Shown here piece by piece: positions 25,108 to 33,513 of a DNA stretch of 64,000 nucleotides. The notes under the pieces are model-generated. The model was not told the origin of the DNA and made no database searches. It worked only from the letters and a program-made list of their open reading frames with translations. The stretch's first letter is position 1, and every line of letters starts with the position of its first letter. The position numbers and the translations under genes are program-made. Location: contig CAXTHJ010000001.1 of the NCBI GenBank assembly GCA_964243985.1, forward strand, positions 1 to 64,000. Direction: 5' to 3'. This DNA comes from CAIOYC01 sp964243985. Its GTDB lineage: Bacteria; Pseudomonadota; Alphaproteobacteria; Caulobacterales; Caulobacteraceae.

Positions 25108-25971
25108 TCAGCCGCTGCTCAACTTGGCGGACTTCCACACGAACTCGACCGCCTTGGCCACAGCGTGCGCGTGTTTGGGACCCAGGAGCGAGGCGTGGTT
25201 CGCTTCCCGCACATTCACCGCATAGCCAGAGCGCGAGCGGTGAGCCGGCTCCACTTGCAGCGCCTTCCAGTGCGCGCCGCCGCCTTGCGCGGTGATTACC
25301 GCCACGGGAATTTCCCGGTCGAGTTCGCCTAAAGCCCGCACTTGTTCGCCGTCCTTCAGCCACTCACGCACCTCTCGCGCCGACCAGTAGTTGTGGATGG
25401 GCGAGGCGAAGGCTCGGCGCTTGTCGGACTTGGCGGGTTCGGGAATGTCGATGTGGTCGCCGAGGACGCTGCTGCTCGCCGCGTTGAGGAACAGCTGAGC
25501 CCCCAGAGGCGCGAAGCTCACCGCCCTGTAGTAGGCCTTAACCACCCGGATCACATGGGGATCGAGCAGGGCCGCCGGCGGCGTCGCGTCCACGAGAACC
25601 AGGCCGGCCGTCTGCTCCGGGTAGCGGAGGGCGAAGCTATAGAGATGCACCCCGGCCATGGAGTGGCCCACCAGTATGAATGGCCCTTCCTCCCCCGCCG
25701 CCCACAGTAGCTTTTGCAGGTCGCCGGTAATGGCGCGGCTATCGCGAGGCTTTGGGCCAGGATCGGAGAAGCCCAGACCGGCGCGGTCGTAGGCGAAGGT
25801 ATGATGGCGCTCGCCGAGCAGCCCCTGCACCACTGTCCAATCCACCGCCGTGCCGAACGAGCCGGCTTCGAACAGGATGGTGGGCTGGCGCTCGTGCGAT
25901 CCTGCGTTTTGCGGGCCTTGGCGCACCACGCGAAACCGCCGCCCGCCGATGTCGATCATCTCACCGCGCAT
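25108..25971 (-). CDS. Alpha/beta hydrolase
   Basis: About 287 residues. The fold is shown by LFEAGSFGTAVDW, FAYDRAGLGFSDPG and the nucleophile elbow GHSMAG, with a possible catalytic His in EANHASLLGP near the end. It resembles the prolyl-iminopeptidase and haloalkane-dehalogenase-like hydrolases in the small-molecule esterase range. I start it at ATG 25971, which overlaps the end of the DUF72 gene by 11 bases; MIDIGG at 25959 is an alternative. Coupling with the DUF72 gene suggests co-expression. The substrate is unknown. Confidence 0.82.
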   Translation of the reverse strand: MRGEMIDIGGRRFRVVRQGPQNAGSHERQPTILFEAGSFGTAVDWTVVQGLLGERHHTFAYDRAGLGFSDPGPKPRDSRAITGDLQKLLWAAGEEGPFILVGHSMAGVHLYSFALRYPEQTAGLVLVDATPPAALLDPHVIRVVKAYYRAVSFAPLGAQLFLNAASSSVLGDHIDIPEPAKSDKRRAFASPIHNYWSAREVREWLKDGEQVRALGELDREIPVAVITAQGGGAHWKALQVEPAHRSRSGYAVNVREANHASLLGPKHAHAVAKAVEFVWKSAKLSSG

Positions 25972-26731
25972 GGGCTGGTTCTGTGACAAGATCGGGACCA
26001 GGTCCAGCCACAAGCGTTCGCAGATGCAGCGCATTTTCGGTGGCCGCGCCGAACTTGGTGTTGTCGAAGATGACCCATGCATTAGGCGCAAGGGTTTGTG
26101 ACAGGCGTTCGAGGGCGTCGGCGTCAAAGGTCGAGGCGTAGATTTCCGGCGAGCCGTGTAGGCGGTGGTACTCAAAACCAAGCCAACTGCCGGGCTTAGC
26201 CGCCTCCGGAACCATGGCCGGATCGGCGGCCACGCGGGCGATCTGATAGTCGATCCACAACGCGTCGGCCTCCGCCGTGAACCAGCTCGCATGACGCGGC
26301 TCGCAGGCTGTCTCGCCCTCGAACCGGCTGCGCCAAAGGCGGAAGAAGGCGCGCGCTGCCGATGTCTCGAAGGCCAGACTTGGCGGAAGCTGGATCAGCA
26401 CCGCGCCGAGCTTGGCGCCAAGGCCGCAAACCTCCTGCAGAAAAAGCTCCACCGGCGCCGCCACATCCACCAGCCGCCGCTCGTGGGTGATCTCCCGCGG
26501 CGCCTTCACCGCGAACCGGAACCCCGCCGGCGTGGAGGCAGCCCACCGCTCATAGGTCTTGCGCTGATGCGGCCGGTAGAAGGAGGAATTGATCTCCGCC
26601 GCGCCAAACACCTGAGCATAACGGGCCAGCAGGCTGTCGCCCGGCGGAAAGCGATCCCGCACGGCGGCGGGCAGGCTCCAGCCGGCTGTGCCGACCCGGA
26701 CATGTGAGACCTGGGGGTTCAGATAGCCCAT
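25961..26731 (-). CDS. DUF72 (YecE-like) protein
   Basis: The 256-residue TIM-barrel-like protein starts with VRVGTAGWSLP and contains EINSSFYRPHQRKTYERWA, FRFAVKAPREITH, QLPPSLAF and YEYHRLHGSPEIY-like segments, all of which are typical of DUF72. No biochemical role is established for this family; members are often found near nuclease or repair genes. Here it lies upstream of an alpha/beta hydrolase and overlaps its start. Confidence 0.88.
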   Translation of the reverse strand: MGYLNPQVSHVRVGTAGWSLPAAVRDRFPPGDSLLARYAQVFGAAEINSSFYRPHQRKTYERWAASTPAGFRFAVKAPREITHERRLVDVAAPVELFLQEVCGLGAKLGAVLIQLPPSLAFETSAARAFFRLWRSRFEGETACEPRHASWFTAEADALWIDYQIARVAADPAMVPEAAKPGSWLGFEYHRLHGSPEIYASTFDADALERLSQTLAPNAWVIFDNTKFGAATENALHLRTLVAGPGPDLVTEPAHAR

Positions 26732-26777
26732 GGAGGCGGTAACGCATCAACCGCGCGTTCGGCGGTCGCTTACCGCT

Positions 26778-27239
26778 TCAAGGTTTGGGCTGCTGCGCTT
26801 GCTGCGCCTGTTTCGCCAGCCAGCCCGGCGTGGGTTTGGCGCGCCAGTAGGTCCAGCGATCCCGGGGCATGCCGGAAATCTTGAAGACGAGCGCCGGGAG
26901 GTCGGCTTCGGACACGCCGTCCTTCTTGGCGGCCATTTCGACGGCGAGGCGGCCCGTCATGGCCACGTTGCTGGCCACGCCGATGTCGCGCTCCGCCTCT
27001 GGAGAAGGCGGCGCGGCGCGAAACTGTTGCTCCATCTGGTCAGCGCGGGCCAGGATGGCGATGGTGTAGCCGAGGAGGAAGGCGGGGCTTTTATCGCCCG
27101 CCGTCTTGTAGGCCATGGAAAGCCGGTTCTCGCATTGGCTGTAGGCCAGGGGCTCTGCCACGGTGCGGCACCCCTGCGCGGCGGCGTAACCGTCGCTGAC
27201 CTGATGGTGTGCAGGGGGCGGGACGATGAAGATGGGCAT
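26778..27239 (-). CDS. Hypothetical protein
   Basis: A 153-residue protein that I do not recognise. It contains two cysteines (in QGCRTVAE and SQCENRL), a weakly hydrophobic stretch FLLGYTIAILA near residue 55, and a Gln/Pro-rich C-terminus KQAQQAQQPKP. There is no clear signal peptide. Codon composition matches the surrounding genes. It is transcribed in the same direction as the DUF72 gene but with a 46-base gap. Confidence 0.55.
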   Translation of the reverse strand: MPIFIVPPPAHHQVSDGYAAAQGCRTVAEPLAYSQCENRLSMAYKTAGDKSPAFLLGYTIAILARADQMEQQFRAAPPSPEAERDIGVASNVAMTGRLAVEMAAKKDGVSEADLPALVFKISGMPRDRWTYWRAKPTPGWLAKQAQQAQQPKP

Positions 27240-27303
27240 GAACGCACGGGCTCCCTGCCTTTAGAGCGTCTGTCGATCAGCCCAGTTCCGGCGCTCCTTA
27301 AAC

Positions 27304-27408
27304 CCGCTCATCCCCGCAAAGGCGGGGACCCAGATGGACCGGGCACAACCGATAGACTGAACCGAGCGGATGACTTGGCTGGGTCCCCGCCTTCGCGGGG
27401 ATGAGCGG
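27304..27408. repeat. 105-bp palindromic repeat (CCGCTCATCCCCGC), copy 2
   Basis: The arms are ccgctcatccccgcaaagg and cttcgcggggatgagcgg, with one mismatch in the left arm relative to copy 1. The centre shares ggatgacttggctgggtccc with copy 3. It borders the low-GC insert that carries the small gene at 27570. The rest of the gap 27240-27569 holds this repeat and the inverted repeat at 27460-27551 and no gene. Confidence 0.9.
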
Positions 27409-27459
27409 TTATTTGGGAAACCTTAGTCCGAAGAGCCTTACAGCCCATGGTGGATTGTG

Positions 27460-27551
27460 AGCGAGCCTTCGGCCTGGCTGTCAAGGCCGCCTTCGGCACC
27501 GCGCAGCGGTGGGCGCTCCGCGCCCAGCCTTGACAGCCAGGAGGGCTCGCT
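27460..27551. repeat. Long imperfect inverted repeat beside the small defence-type gene
   Basis: Left arm agcgagcc (27460-27467) and ctggctgtcaaggc (27474-27487) are matched by right arm gccttgacagccag (27527-27540) and ggctcgct (27544-27551). The 39-base centre is itself partly self-complementary. The structure could fold into a cruciform or a large hairpin. It lies only 19 bases from the stop of the next gene and could serve as its terminator or as a recombination site; neither is shown. Confidence 0.8.
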
Positions 27552-27569
27552 AAACTGGCCTCCATGGAT

Positions 27570-27989
27570 TTAAGAGCGGGTGTGCTTAAGTCGATCAATC
27601 GCTGCTTGCGTTTCTTTTGCAATAGCTGGACCGTTTGGATCGGCTCGGAAGTGCATGTTGAAGCGCACAGGAATAGAAAACTTAACCCGGCTTACTTGGT
27701 CAGTTTTATCTACGGACTTGCTGTCTAGCTGGCCCTTAGCGCCAACGTGGGCTTCGAAAGCGACAACTTTGAGTGCCGCTCCCACATCTCCACCTCCGCT
27801 TTTCCGCGATTCTGCTGTCTGAGAGACGGTCACCGCGATGTCAAATTCAACATCTCGCTCTATGCTTACAGGTTCGCCGTTAACGACGCCGGGATTGATA
27901 GCAACAATTTCCCGTGCATCGACTGCAGCCCGTTGAACACCCAGCGCGATGTCCAGAAGCGCCGTATGGATAAAATCTTCTAGGTTCAT
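27570..27989 (-). CDS. Small trypco2-like protein, possibly defence-associated
   Basis: The 139-residue protein has a short N-terminal helix (MNLEDFIHTALLDIALGVQ), an INPG turn, and then a beta-rich part with VEFDIAVTVSQ, KSGGGDVGAALKVV and SRVKFSIPVRF. I recall this pattern from small proteins of many bacteria that lie near conflict and defence genes and that resemble the trypsin-co-occurring (trypco2-like) domain; the assignment is tentative. Base composition is near 50 percent GC, clearly below its neighbours, and it sits between repeats, so recent acquisition is likely. No partner gene is next to it: the flanks are the pnt operon and a hypothetical gene. Confidence 0.6.
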   Translation of the reverse strand: MNLEDFIHTALLDIALGVQRAAVDAREIVAINPGVVNGEPVSIERDVEFDIAVTVSQTAESRKSGGGDVGAALKVVAFEAHVGAKGQLDSKSVDKTDQVSRVKFSIPVRFNMHFRADPNGPAIAKETQAAIDRLKHTRS

Positions 27990-28010
27990 GGCTTTAGAAA
28001 CAGAGACACT

Positions 28011-29423
28011 TCACAGCCCCTTGATAATCCCCTCCACCATCTTCTTCGCGTCCCCGAACAGCATCATGGTGTTGTCGCGGAAGAACAGCTCGTTCTCGAC
28101 CCCCGCATAGCCGGCCGCCATGCCGCGCTTGATGAAGAGGATGGTGCGGGCTTTCTCCACGTCCAGGATCGGCATGCCGTAAATGGCCGACTGCGGGTGG
28201 GTTTTGGCCGCCGGGTTGGTGACGTCGTTGGCGCCGATGACGAAGGCCACGTCGGCGGTGGAGAACTCCGAATTGATGTCCTCCAGCTCGAACACCTCGT
28301 CATAGGGCACGTTGGCCTCGGCCAGGAGCACGTTCATGTGGCCGGGCATGCGGCCGGCGACGGGGTGGATGGCGTATTTCACCTCCACGCCCTCCTCCTT
28401 CAGCTTGTCGGCCATTTCGCGGAGGGCGTGCTGGGCCTGGGCCACCGCCATGCCGTAGCCGGGGACGATGATGACTTTGGAGGCGTTCTTCATGATGAAG
28501 GCGGCGTCGTCGGCCGAGCCCTGCTTCACCGGGCGGGTCTCCACCTTGCCGCCCGCCGCCGCCGTGGCGTCGCCGCCGAACCCGCCGAGGATGACGGAGA
28601 TGAAGCTGCGGTTCATCCCCTTGCACATGATGTAGCTAAGGATGGCGCCGGAGGAGCCCACCAGGGCGCCGGTGATGATGAGCGTGGTGTTGGCAAGGGT
28701 GAAGCCCAGCGCCGCCGCCGCCCATCCGGAATAGCTGTTCAGCATCGACACGACGACGGGCATGTCCGCCCCGCCGATGGGGATGATCAGGGTGATCCCG
28801 ACGATCAAGGCGAGGACGAACACGCCCCAGAAGGCCCAGATCGCCGTACCGCCGCTCATCACGAGGACCACGATCAAAGCCAGGATGCCGAGCCCGATGG
28901 CGATGTTGATCAGGTGGCGGCCGGGCAGGAGTATCGAAGCGCCCGACATGTTGCCGTTCAGCTTGGCGAAGGCGATCAGCGAGCCGGTGAAGGTGATGGC
29001 GCCGATGGCGATCCCCACCGACAACTCGATCAGGCTCTCCAGCTTGACTCCATTTCCCTCGGCGATGCCGTAAGCGGCTGGGGTGTAGATGGCGGCCACC
29101 GCCACCAGGCACGCCGCCAGCCCCACCAGCGAGTGGAAGGCGGCCACCAGCTGCGGCATCGACGTCATCGCCACCCGCCGGGCGATCACCGCGCCCACCG
29201 TTCCGCCGATGGCGACGCCGCCGACGATCAGCGCCAAGGTGACGACGTCCAGCGCCCCCTGGCTGAACAGGGTGGCCAGCGTGGTCAGGATGGCGATGGT
29301 CATCCCCACCATGCCCATCTGGTTGCCCCGCCGGCTGGTCACGGGGCTGGAAAGGCCCCTGAGCGCCAGGATGAACAAGACGCCCGAGACGATGTAGAGG
29401 ACGGCCGCTAGGTTGGCGTTCAT
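28011..29423 (-). CDS. pntB: NAD(P) transhydrogenase subunit beta
   Basis: The 470-residue protein has an N-terminal membrane part with about nine hydrophobic helices and a C-terminal NADP(H)-binding domain with VIIVPGYGMAVAQAQH, HPVAGRMPGHMNVLLAEANVPYD and VIGANDVTNPAA, which are diagnostic of PntB. The complex couples hydride transfer from NADH to NADP+ to proton entry and is a main NADPH source. It is the last gene of a five-gene minus-strand unit that runs from pntA1 at 31521. Confidence 0.97.
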   Translation of the reverse strand: MNANLAAVLYIVSGVLFILALRGLSSPVTSRRGNQMGMVGMTIAILTTLATLFSQGALDVVTLALIVGGVAIGGTVGAVIARRVAMTSMPQLVAAFHSLVGLAACLVAVAAIYTPAAYGIAEGNGVKLESLIELSVGIAIGAITFTGSLIAFAKLNGNMSGASILLPGRHLINIAIGLGILALIVVLVMSGGTAIWAFWGVFVLALIVGITLIIPIGGADMPVVVSMLNSYSGWAAAALGFTLANTTLIITGALVGSSGAILSYIMCKGMNRSFISVILGGFGGDATAAAGGKVETRPVKQGSADDAAFIMKNASKVIIVPGYGMAVAQAQHALREMADKLKEEGVEVKYAIHPVAGRMPGHMNVLLAEANVPYDEVFELEDINSEFSTADVAFVIGANDVTNPAAKTHPQSAIYGMPILDVEKARTILFIKRGMAAGYAGVENELFFRDNTMMLFGDAKKMVEGIIKGL

Positions 29424-29449
29424 TTCAGTCGTTTCCCCGGATCGTCATG

Positions 29450-29773
29450 TCACCACACCTGCAGGAAGGCGGGCTTGCCGGTATCGGCGACAGCGGCGTG
29501 GTCTCCGGCTTTGAAGATGTGCAGGGTCACGGGGCCGGAGCCGGCGGTTTTCCAGAGCTGGCACTGGGCGTTGACCGAGGGGATCACGTCCTTGAACGGG
29601 CCCTTGCGGTCCAGGGCGAACGTGTTGGCGACACCGCCTTCGGGCGTGGTGTAGGTGCGCACGTGGCACTTGACGATATAGGCCGCGCTGGGCGCCGCCT
29701 GGATGGTCAGGGGCAAGCCGGCGAGAGCGGCAGTGACGGTCAGGGAGGCCAGGCTGGAGACGGCGCCGATCAC
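29450..29773 (-). CDS. Small secreted protein inside the pnt operon
   Basis: The 107-residue protein starts at GTG 29773 and shares GTGA with the end of pntA2, so it is translationally coupled. The N-terminus MIGAVSSLASLTVTAALAG-LPLTIQAAPSA is a good Sec signal peptide with cleavage expected near residue 27-30. The mature part of about 77 residues has two cysteines (Cys36 and Cys71) that could form a disulfide, and a beta-rich pattern (AYIVKCHVRTYT, VTLHIFKAG). I do not recognise the family. It is not part of standard transhydrogenase. A periplasmic role connected with the complex is only suggested by position. Confidence 0.75.
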   Translation of the reverse strand: MIGAVSSLASLTVTAALAGLPLTIQAAPSAAYIVKCHVRTYTTPEGGVANTFALDRKGPFKDVIPSVNAQCQLWKTAGSGPVTLHIFKAGDHAAVADTGKPAFLQVW

Positions 29774-30132
29774 TTGGCCTTCTCCTTCTTCTTGTACATG
29801 GCCAGCATCCTTTGGGTGACCAGAAAGCCGCCGAAGATGTTGACGGCCGCCAGCCCCGCCGCCACCGCGCCCGCGCCCTTGCTGATCCAGACGTGCAGGT
29901 CGAAGCCGGGGGCCTGGGCAGGGTGGATGATGCCGCTCACCCGCTCGAACACGCTGCCGTGCGCGGCGGCGGCCAGGAGGGCGCCGACGATGATCACCGA
30001 GGAGATGGCGTTGGTGACGGCCATCAGCGGCGTGTGCAGGGCGGGCGTGACGCTCCACACCACATAGTAGCCGACAAAGATGGCGAGCACGAAGATCGCC
30101 AGGCGGAAGACGGTAGGATCGACGACGTCCAT
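29770..30132 (-). CDS. NAD(P) transhydrogenase subunit alpha part 2 (membrane part)
   Basis: The 120-residue protein has three to four hydrophobic helices (FRLAIFVLAIFVGYYVVW, LMAVTNAISSVIIVGALL, AVNIFGGFLVTQRML) and ends with a lysine tail. ALHTPLMAVTNAISS is the signature of the membrane domain of PntA, which in many alphaproteobacteria is a separate gene. It forms the proton channel with PntB. Between it and pntA1 lies an extra small gene, and its stop overlaps the start of the secreted protein gene. Confidence 0.95.
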   Translation of the reverse strand: MDVVDPTVFRLAIFVLAIFVGYYVVWSVTPALHTPLMAVTNAISSVIIVGALLAAAAHGSVFERVSGIIHPAQAPGFDLHVWISKGAGAVAAGLAAVNIFGGFLVTQRMLAMYKKKEKAK

Positions 30133-30145
30133 CAGGTTTCACCTT

Positions 30146-30391
30146 TCATCTTGAAGCGATAGACACTCTGCGATGGATGTCGAAAAGGAGGAGCAAGCCT
30201 GCACCCAGGCAAAGCGCTTCAACGATGCGGAGTACGCCGTCGAAGATGCCAACGCGAACTACGAGGTTCCACCCCCCGCCGGTTCCAAATTTTTTGAAGC
30301 CCACGCTACTCGCCAAAAGCACCCACCCGTCTGCAAGGCCCGAAAGGACGATGAAGCAAGCCAAGCAAACAACTCCGGGCCTCACCATCAT
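30146..30391 (-). CDS. Small two-helix membrane protein inserted between pntA1 and pntA2
   Basis: The 81-residue protein has two hydrophobic helices (about residues 5-30 and 53-71) and basic ends. Its start overlaps the stop of pntA1 by four bases (ATGA), and pntA2 starts 13 bases after it, so it is a true member of the operon. I do not recognise a family. GC content is lower than in the flanking genes. It might be an accessory subunit or a newly acquired gene. Confidence 0.7.
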   Translation of the reverse strand: MMVRPGVVCLACFIVLSGLADGWVLLASSVGFKKFGTGGGWNLVVRVGIFDGVLRIVEALCLGAGLLLLFDIHRRVSIASR

Positions 30392-31521
30392 TTCAGCCCC
30401 GGATGCACCACGGCCCCGTCCTTGGTGACCAGCGCGCCCTTGAGAATTTCATCGTCCCAATCGGGCGCCAGCGCCTTCTCCTTGTCCAGGAACAGGGCCG
30501 CGAGGTTGCCGAGGTTCCTCGCGTAAAGGTTCGACGCATCCGCCGCGATCCGAGCGGGCAGATTGGCGATCCCGAGGATCTTCACGCCGTTGGCGGTGAT
30601 CGCCACTTCGCCGAGCTTGGCGCCCGCGACGTTGCCGCCCTGCTCCACCGCGAGGTCCACGACCACGCTGCCCGGCTTCATGCTGGCTACCTGCTCCGCC
30701 GACACCAGCTTGGGCGCGGGGCGGCCAGGGATCAGCGCTGTGGTGATGACGATGTCCTGCTTGGCCAGGTGGCTCGACAGCAGCGCCGCCTGCTTGGCCT
30801 GATATTCCGCGCTCATCTCCTTGGCGTAGCCGCCGGCGGTCTGGGCGCCTCTGAACTCCTCGTCCTCCACCGCCAGGAACTTGGCGCCGAGGCTTTCCAC
30901 CTGCTCCTTGGTGGCGGGGCGGACGTCGGTGGCGGTGACGACGCCGCCGAGCCGCCGAGCCGTGGCGATGGCCTGCAGCCCCGCAACGCCGACGCCCATG
31001 ATGAACACCTTGGCGGCGGCGACAGTGCCGGCGGCGGTCATCATCATTGGCAAAGCCCGCCCGTAAGCCTCCGCCGCCTCGATCACCGCGCGATAGCCGG
31101 CGAGATTGGCCTGGGACGACAGCGCATCCATCGCCTGGGCCCGGCTGATGCGGGGGATGAACTCCATGGCGAAGGCGGAGGCGCCGCTGGCGGCGAGGGC
31201 CTGCAGCGCCGGCTTCTCGACGTGCGGGTTCAGTAGCGCGCAGACGACGACGCCCGGCTTCAGGGCGGCGATGGCGTCGGGCTCCGGCGTCCTCACCGCG
31301 AAGAGGACGTCTGCGCCAGCCAGCGCCGCCTTGGCGTCCGGTGCGATGGAGGCGCCGCTGGCCAGGTAATCCGCATCGGGATAAGAGGCCGCCGCGCCTG
31401 CCCCGGTTTCCACGGCGACGGAAAAGCCGGACGCGATCAGTTTCTTGACGCTGTCGGGGGTGGCGGCGACGCGGGTCTCCCCGGCTCGCCGCTCCTTCAG
31501 GACTGCGATCGCTGCGCCCAT
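30388..31521 (-). CDS. NAD(P) transhydrogenase subunit alpha part 1 (NAD-binding)
   Basis: The 377-residue protein is the soluble NAD(H)-binding domain of proton-translocating transhydrogenase, related to alanine dehydrogenase. Visible motifs are KERRAGETRVAATPD at the N-terminus, MGVGVAGLQAIATARRLG as nucleotide fold, and the RPATKEQVESLGAKF segment. It is split from the membrane part, as in Rhodospirillum-like alphaproteobacteria. It is the first gene of the pnt unit, with cox subunit IV 90 bases upstream. Confidence 0.95.
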   Translation of the reverse strand: MGAAIAVLKERRAGETRVAATPDSVKKLIASGFSVAVETGAGAAASYPDADYLASGASIAPDAKAALAGADVLFAVRTPEPDAIAALKPGVVVCALLNPHVEKPALQALAASGASAFAMEFIPRISRAQAMDALSSQANLAGYRAVIEAAEAYGRALPMMMTAAGTVAAAKVFIMGVGVAGLQAIATARRLGGVVTATDVRPATKEQVESLGAKFLAVEDEEFRGAQTAGGYAKEMSAEYQAKQAALLSSHLAKQDIVITTALIPGRPAPKLVSAEQVASMKPGSVVVDLAVEQGGNVAGAKLGEVAITANGVKILGIANLPARIAADASNLYARNLGNLAALFLDKEKALAPDWDDEILKGALVTKDGAVVHPGLK

Positions 31522-31611
31522 TCGCCCCCCTGGCGTTGTACCGTGGCGGACCCTTCAGACCATCCGAACCGTCTGGCCAGCCGCTCTTTATACCAGCTTA
31601 CGCGCTCGCCG

Positions 31612-31851
31612 TCAGTGTGCGGCGGTCTTGCCGCCTCGAAGAAAGACAAAGCCGACGATCAGCATGATCACCGCCACCACCGCGCCGGGGAAAAAGCCCG
31701 CCGGGGTGCAGAACCAGAAGACCAGCAGCGTCAGAAACGCCGCCAAGGCCAGGGAGACCCATTTGAACAGGCCCATCACCCCGGAATAGGTCGACGATTG
31801 AGCTTGAACCGGCATGTCGCCGTGGTGATGGGTGACAGCGTGTTCGGCCAT
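31612..31851 (-). CDS. aa3-type cytochrome c oxidase subunit IV-like protein
   Basis: The 79-residue protein has a histidine-containing soluble N-terminus, YSGVMGLFKWVSLALAAF and a second hydrophobic stretch to FVFLRGG. This matches the short bacterial aa3 oxidase subunit IV (COX4_pro_2) family, somewhat longer than the one-helix members. It is a small accessory subunit of the oxidase whose main genes are at 40.5-46 kb. Proximity to pntA1 is a known alphaproteobacterial arrangement. Confidence 0.75.
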   Translation of the reverse strand: MAEHAVTHHHGDMPVQAQSSTYSGVMGLFKWVSLALAAFLTLLVFWFCTPAGFFPGAVVAVIMLIVGFVFLRGGKTAAH

Positions 31852-31991
31852 GATGAGGTCCCCGACGGATTTGTGCGGACTATAGCTGCGCCGCCGTCAT
31901 GCTCAAGCCGTCGGGCACGAAAACCGTTCCAACGCTCGCGAAGCGGCTTCAAAAGGTGGAAGCGGCGCGCGGAAACGGCTAATCCGCTATT

Positions 31992-33275
31992 ATGGCCGCC
32001 CAAGTGCTTTCAATCCTGCGTCGCCTTGTCCTGGCCCTCGCCGTGCTCTGCGCCGCGCCGCTGGCCGCCCATGCGGACATGCGCGCCTGGGTGCAGATGA
32101 CGGACGGCGGCGTAGCCGAGGTGCGGGCGGCGGCGGACGGGAGCCAATGTCCGGCCGTGACGGTGGACGGCCAGGATATGGCGATGTCGGTGCGCGCGCC
32201 GGCTGACGAGGCGTTTCCTAATGCCCTCTGTCAACTGAAGTTGCCCAAAGGCGCTAAGCACGCCGACATCGCGGGCCAGGTTCTGGCCCTGCCCACGGCG
32301 CACATCGATCGCATCGTGGTGATGGGCGACACCGGCTGCCGGCTGAAGGGTTTGGCGGTGCAGGCCTGCAACGATCCCAAGCAGTGGCCCTTCGCCGCGG
32401 TCTCCGCCCGCGCGGCGGCGGAACACCCCGATCTCGTGATCCACGTGGGCGATTATTATTATCGGGAGAGCGCCTGCCCCTTCAACTATGCCGGCTGCGC
32501 CGGAAGTCCGCACGGTGACGCCTGGCCCACTTGGTTGGTGGAGTTCTTCGATCCGGCCCGGCCACTGTTGAACGCCGCGCCCTGGGTGTTCGCGCGGGGC
32601 AACCACGAGAGCTGTTCGCGGGGCGGGAAGGGGTGGTTCCGGCTGCTGGACGCCGCCGACGCGCCTCTGGCCTGCCCAACCGCCTCGGCGCCCTTCGCCG
32701 TGCCTCTCGGCGGCGTGACCCTGCACATGCTGGATTCGGCTGACACCGACGATCGCGGCACGCCCAAGGAACCCGTCGCCGCCTTCAAGAGCGCGGTCGA
32801 GACGGTGCAACCCGAGCCCGACGCCGCCGAATGGATCGTCACCCACCGCCCCATCTGGGGCTTGGCGCCGGTGGCTCGCCTGGGCCCGCTCGGTCCGCTC
32901 AACGTGCCGCTGAACGCCACCGAGCAGGAAGCGGTGCGGGGTGAGCCGATGAAGGACGTGCAGCTGATCCTGTCCGGCCATATCCACCACTTCGCCAGCT
33001 TCTCCTTCGGACAGGCCCGGCCGGCGCAGCTGATCGTCGGCACCGGGGGCGACGTGGGCGAAGCGGCGGACAACAAGAACCCGTCCGGCGACATCGTCGA
33101 GATCGATGGTCTTGAAGCCAAGAGCCTGGAGTTCGAGCGCTTCGGCTACTTTGTGATGGACCGGGTGAAGGGCGAACGGTCGGTCTGGCGCGGGGTGTTC
33201 AAGGATGTGGAGGGCCAGACCCTCGCCGCCTGCACTTTGAAGGACCGGACGCTGAATTGCCGCAAGGGCGGTTGA
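31992..33275 (+). CDS. Exported calcineurin-like metallophosphoesterase
   Basis: A signal peptide (LVLALAVLCAAPLAAHA, cleavage near residue 28) is followed by a domain of about 80 residues and then a metallophosphoesterase core: VMGDTGC, HVGDYYY, RGNHE, VTHRPIW and SGHIHHF carry the metal ligands Asp, Asp, Asn-His, His and His-x-His in the expected order. Several cysteine pairs fit an oxidised periplasmic protein. Family members cleave phosphate mono- or diesters; the substrate is unknown. It stands alone, divergent from the cox subunit IV gene. Confidence 0.88.
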   Translation: MAAQVLSILRRLVLALAVLCAAPLAAHADMRAWVQMTDGGVAEVRAAADGSQCPAVTVDGQDMAMSVRAPADEAFPNALCQLKLPKGAKHADIAGQVLALPTAHIDRIVVMGDTGCRLKGLAVQACNDPKQWPFAAVSARAAAEHPDLVIHVGDYYYRESACPFNYAGCAGSPHGDAWPTWLVEFFDPARPLLNAAPWVFARGNHESCSRGGKGWFRLLDAADAPLACPTASAPFAVPLGGVTLHMLDSADTDDRGTPKEPVAAFKSAVETVQPEPDAAEWIVTHRPIWGLAPVARLGPLGPLNVPLNATEQEAVRGEPMKDVQLILSGHIHHFASFSFGQARPAQLIVGTGGDVGEAADNKNPSGDIVEIDGLEAKSLEFERFGYFVMDRVKGERSVWRGVFKDVEGQTLAACTLKDRTLNCRKGG

Positions 33276-33513
33276 GCCGCGCCGCACCCCGTCGCATCGG
33301 CGCCGCGATCCGCGCCGTCTACGGCTTAATTAACGATCACATAACGGGCGGCCGTGAGCCCTGATGCGGCGCCCTGCGCGTCCGTTAGGCGCCACGTCGC
33401 CCGGCGCGGAGGTTGCGGACAAACGCATTGCCAATCGGCGCGATTTGAGCACACCCTGCAAACGACGATTTAGCGCGCGAAACGCGACCGCCGCACGACG
33501 AGGAAGAAATCCC

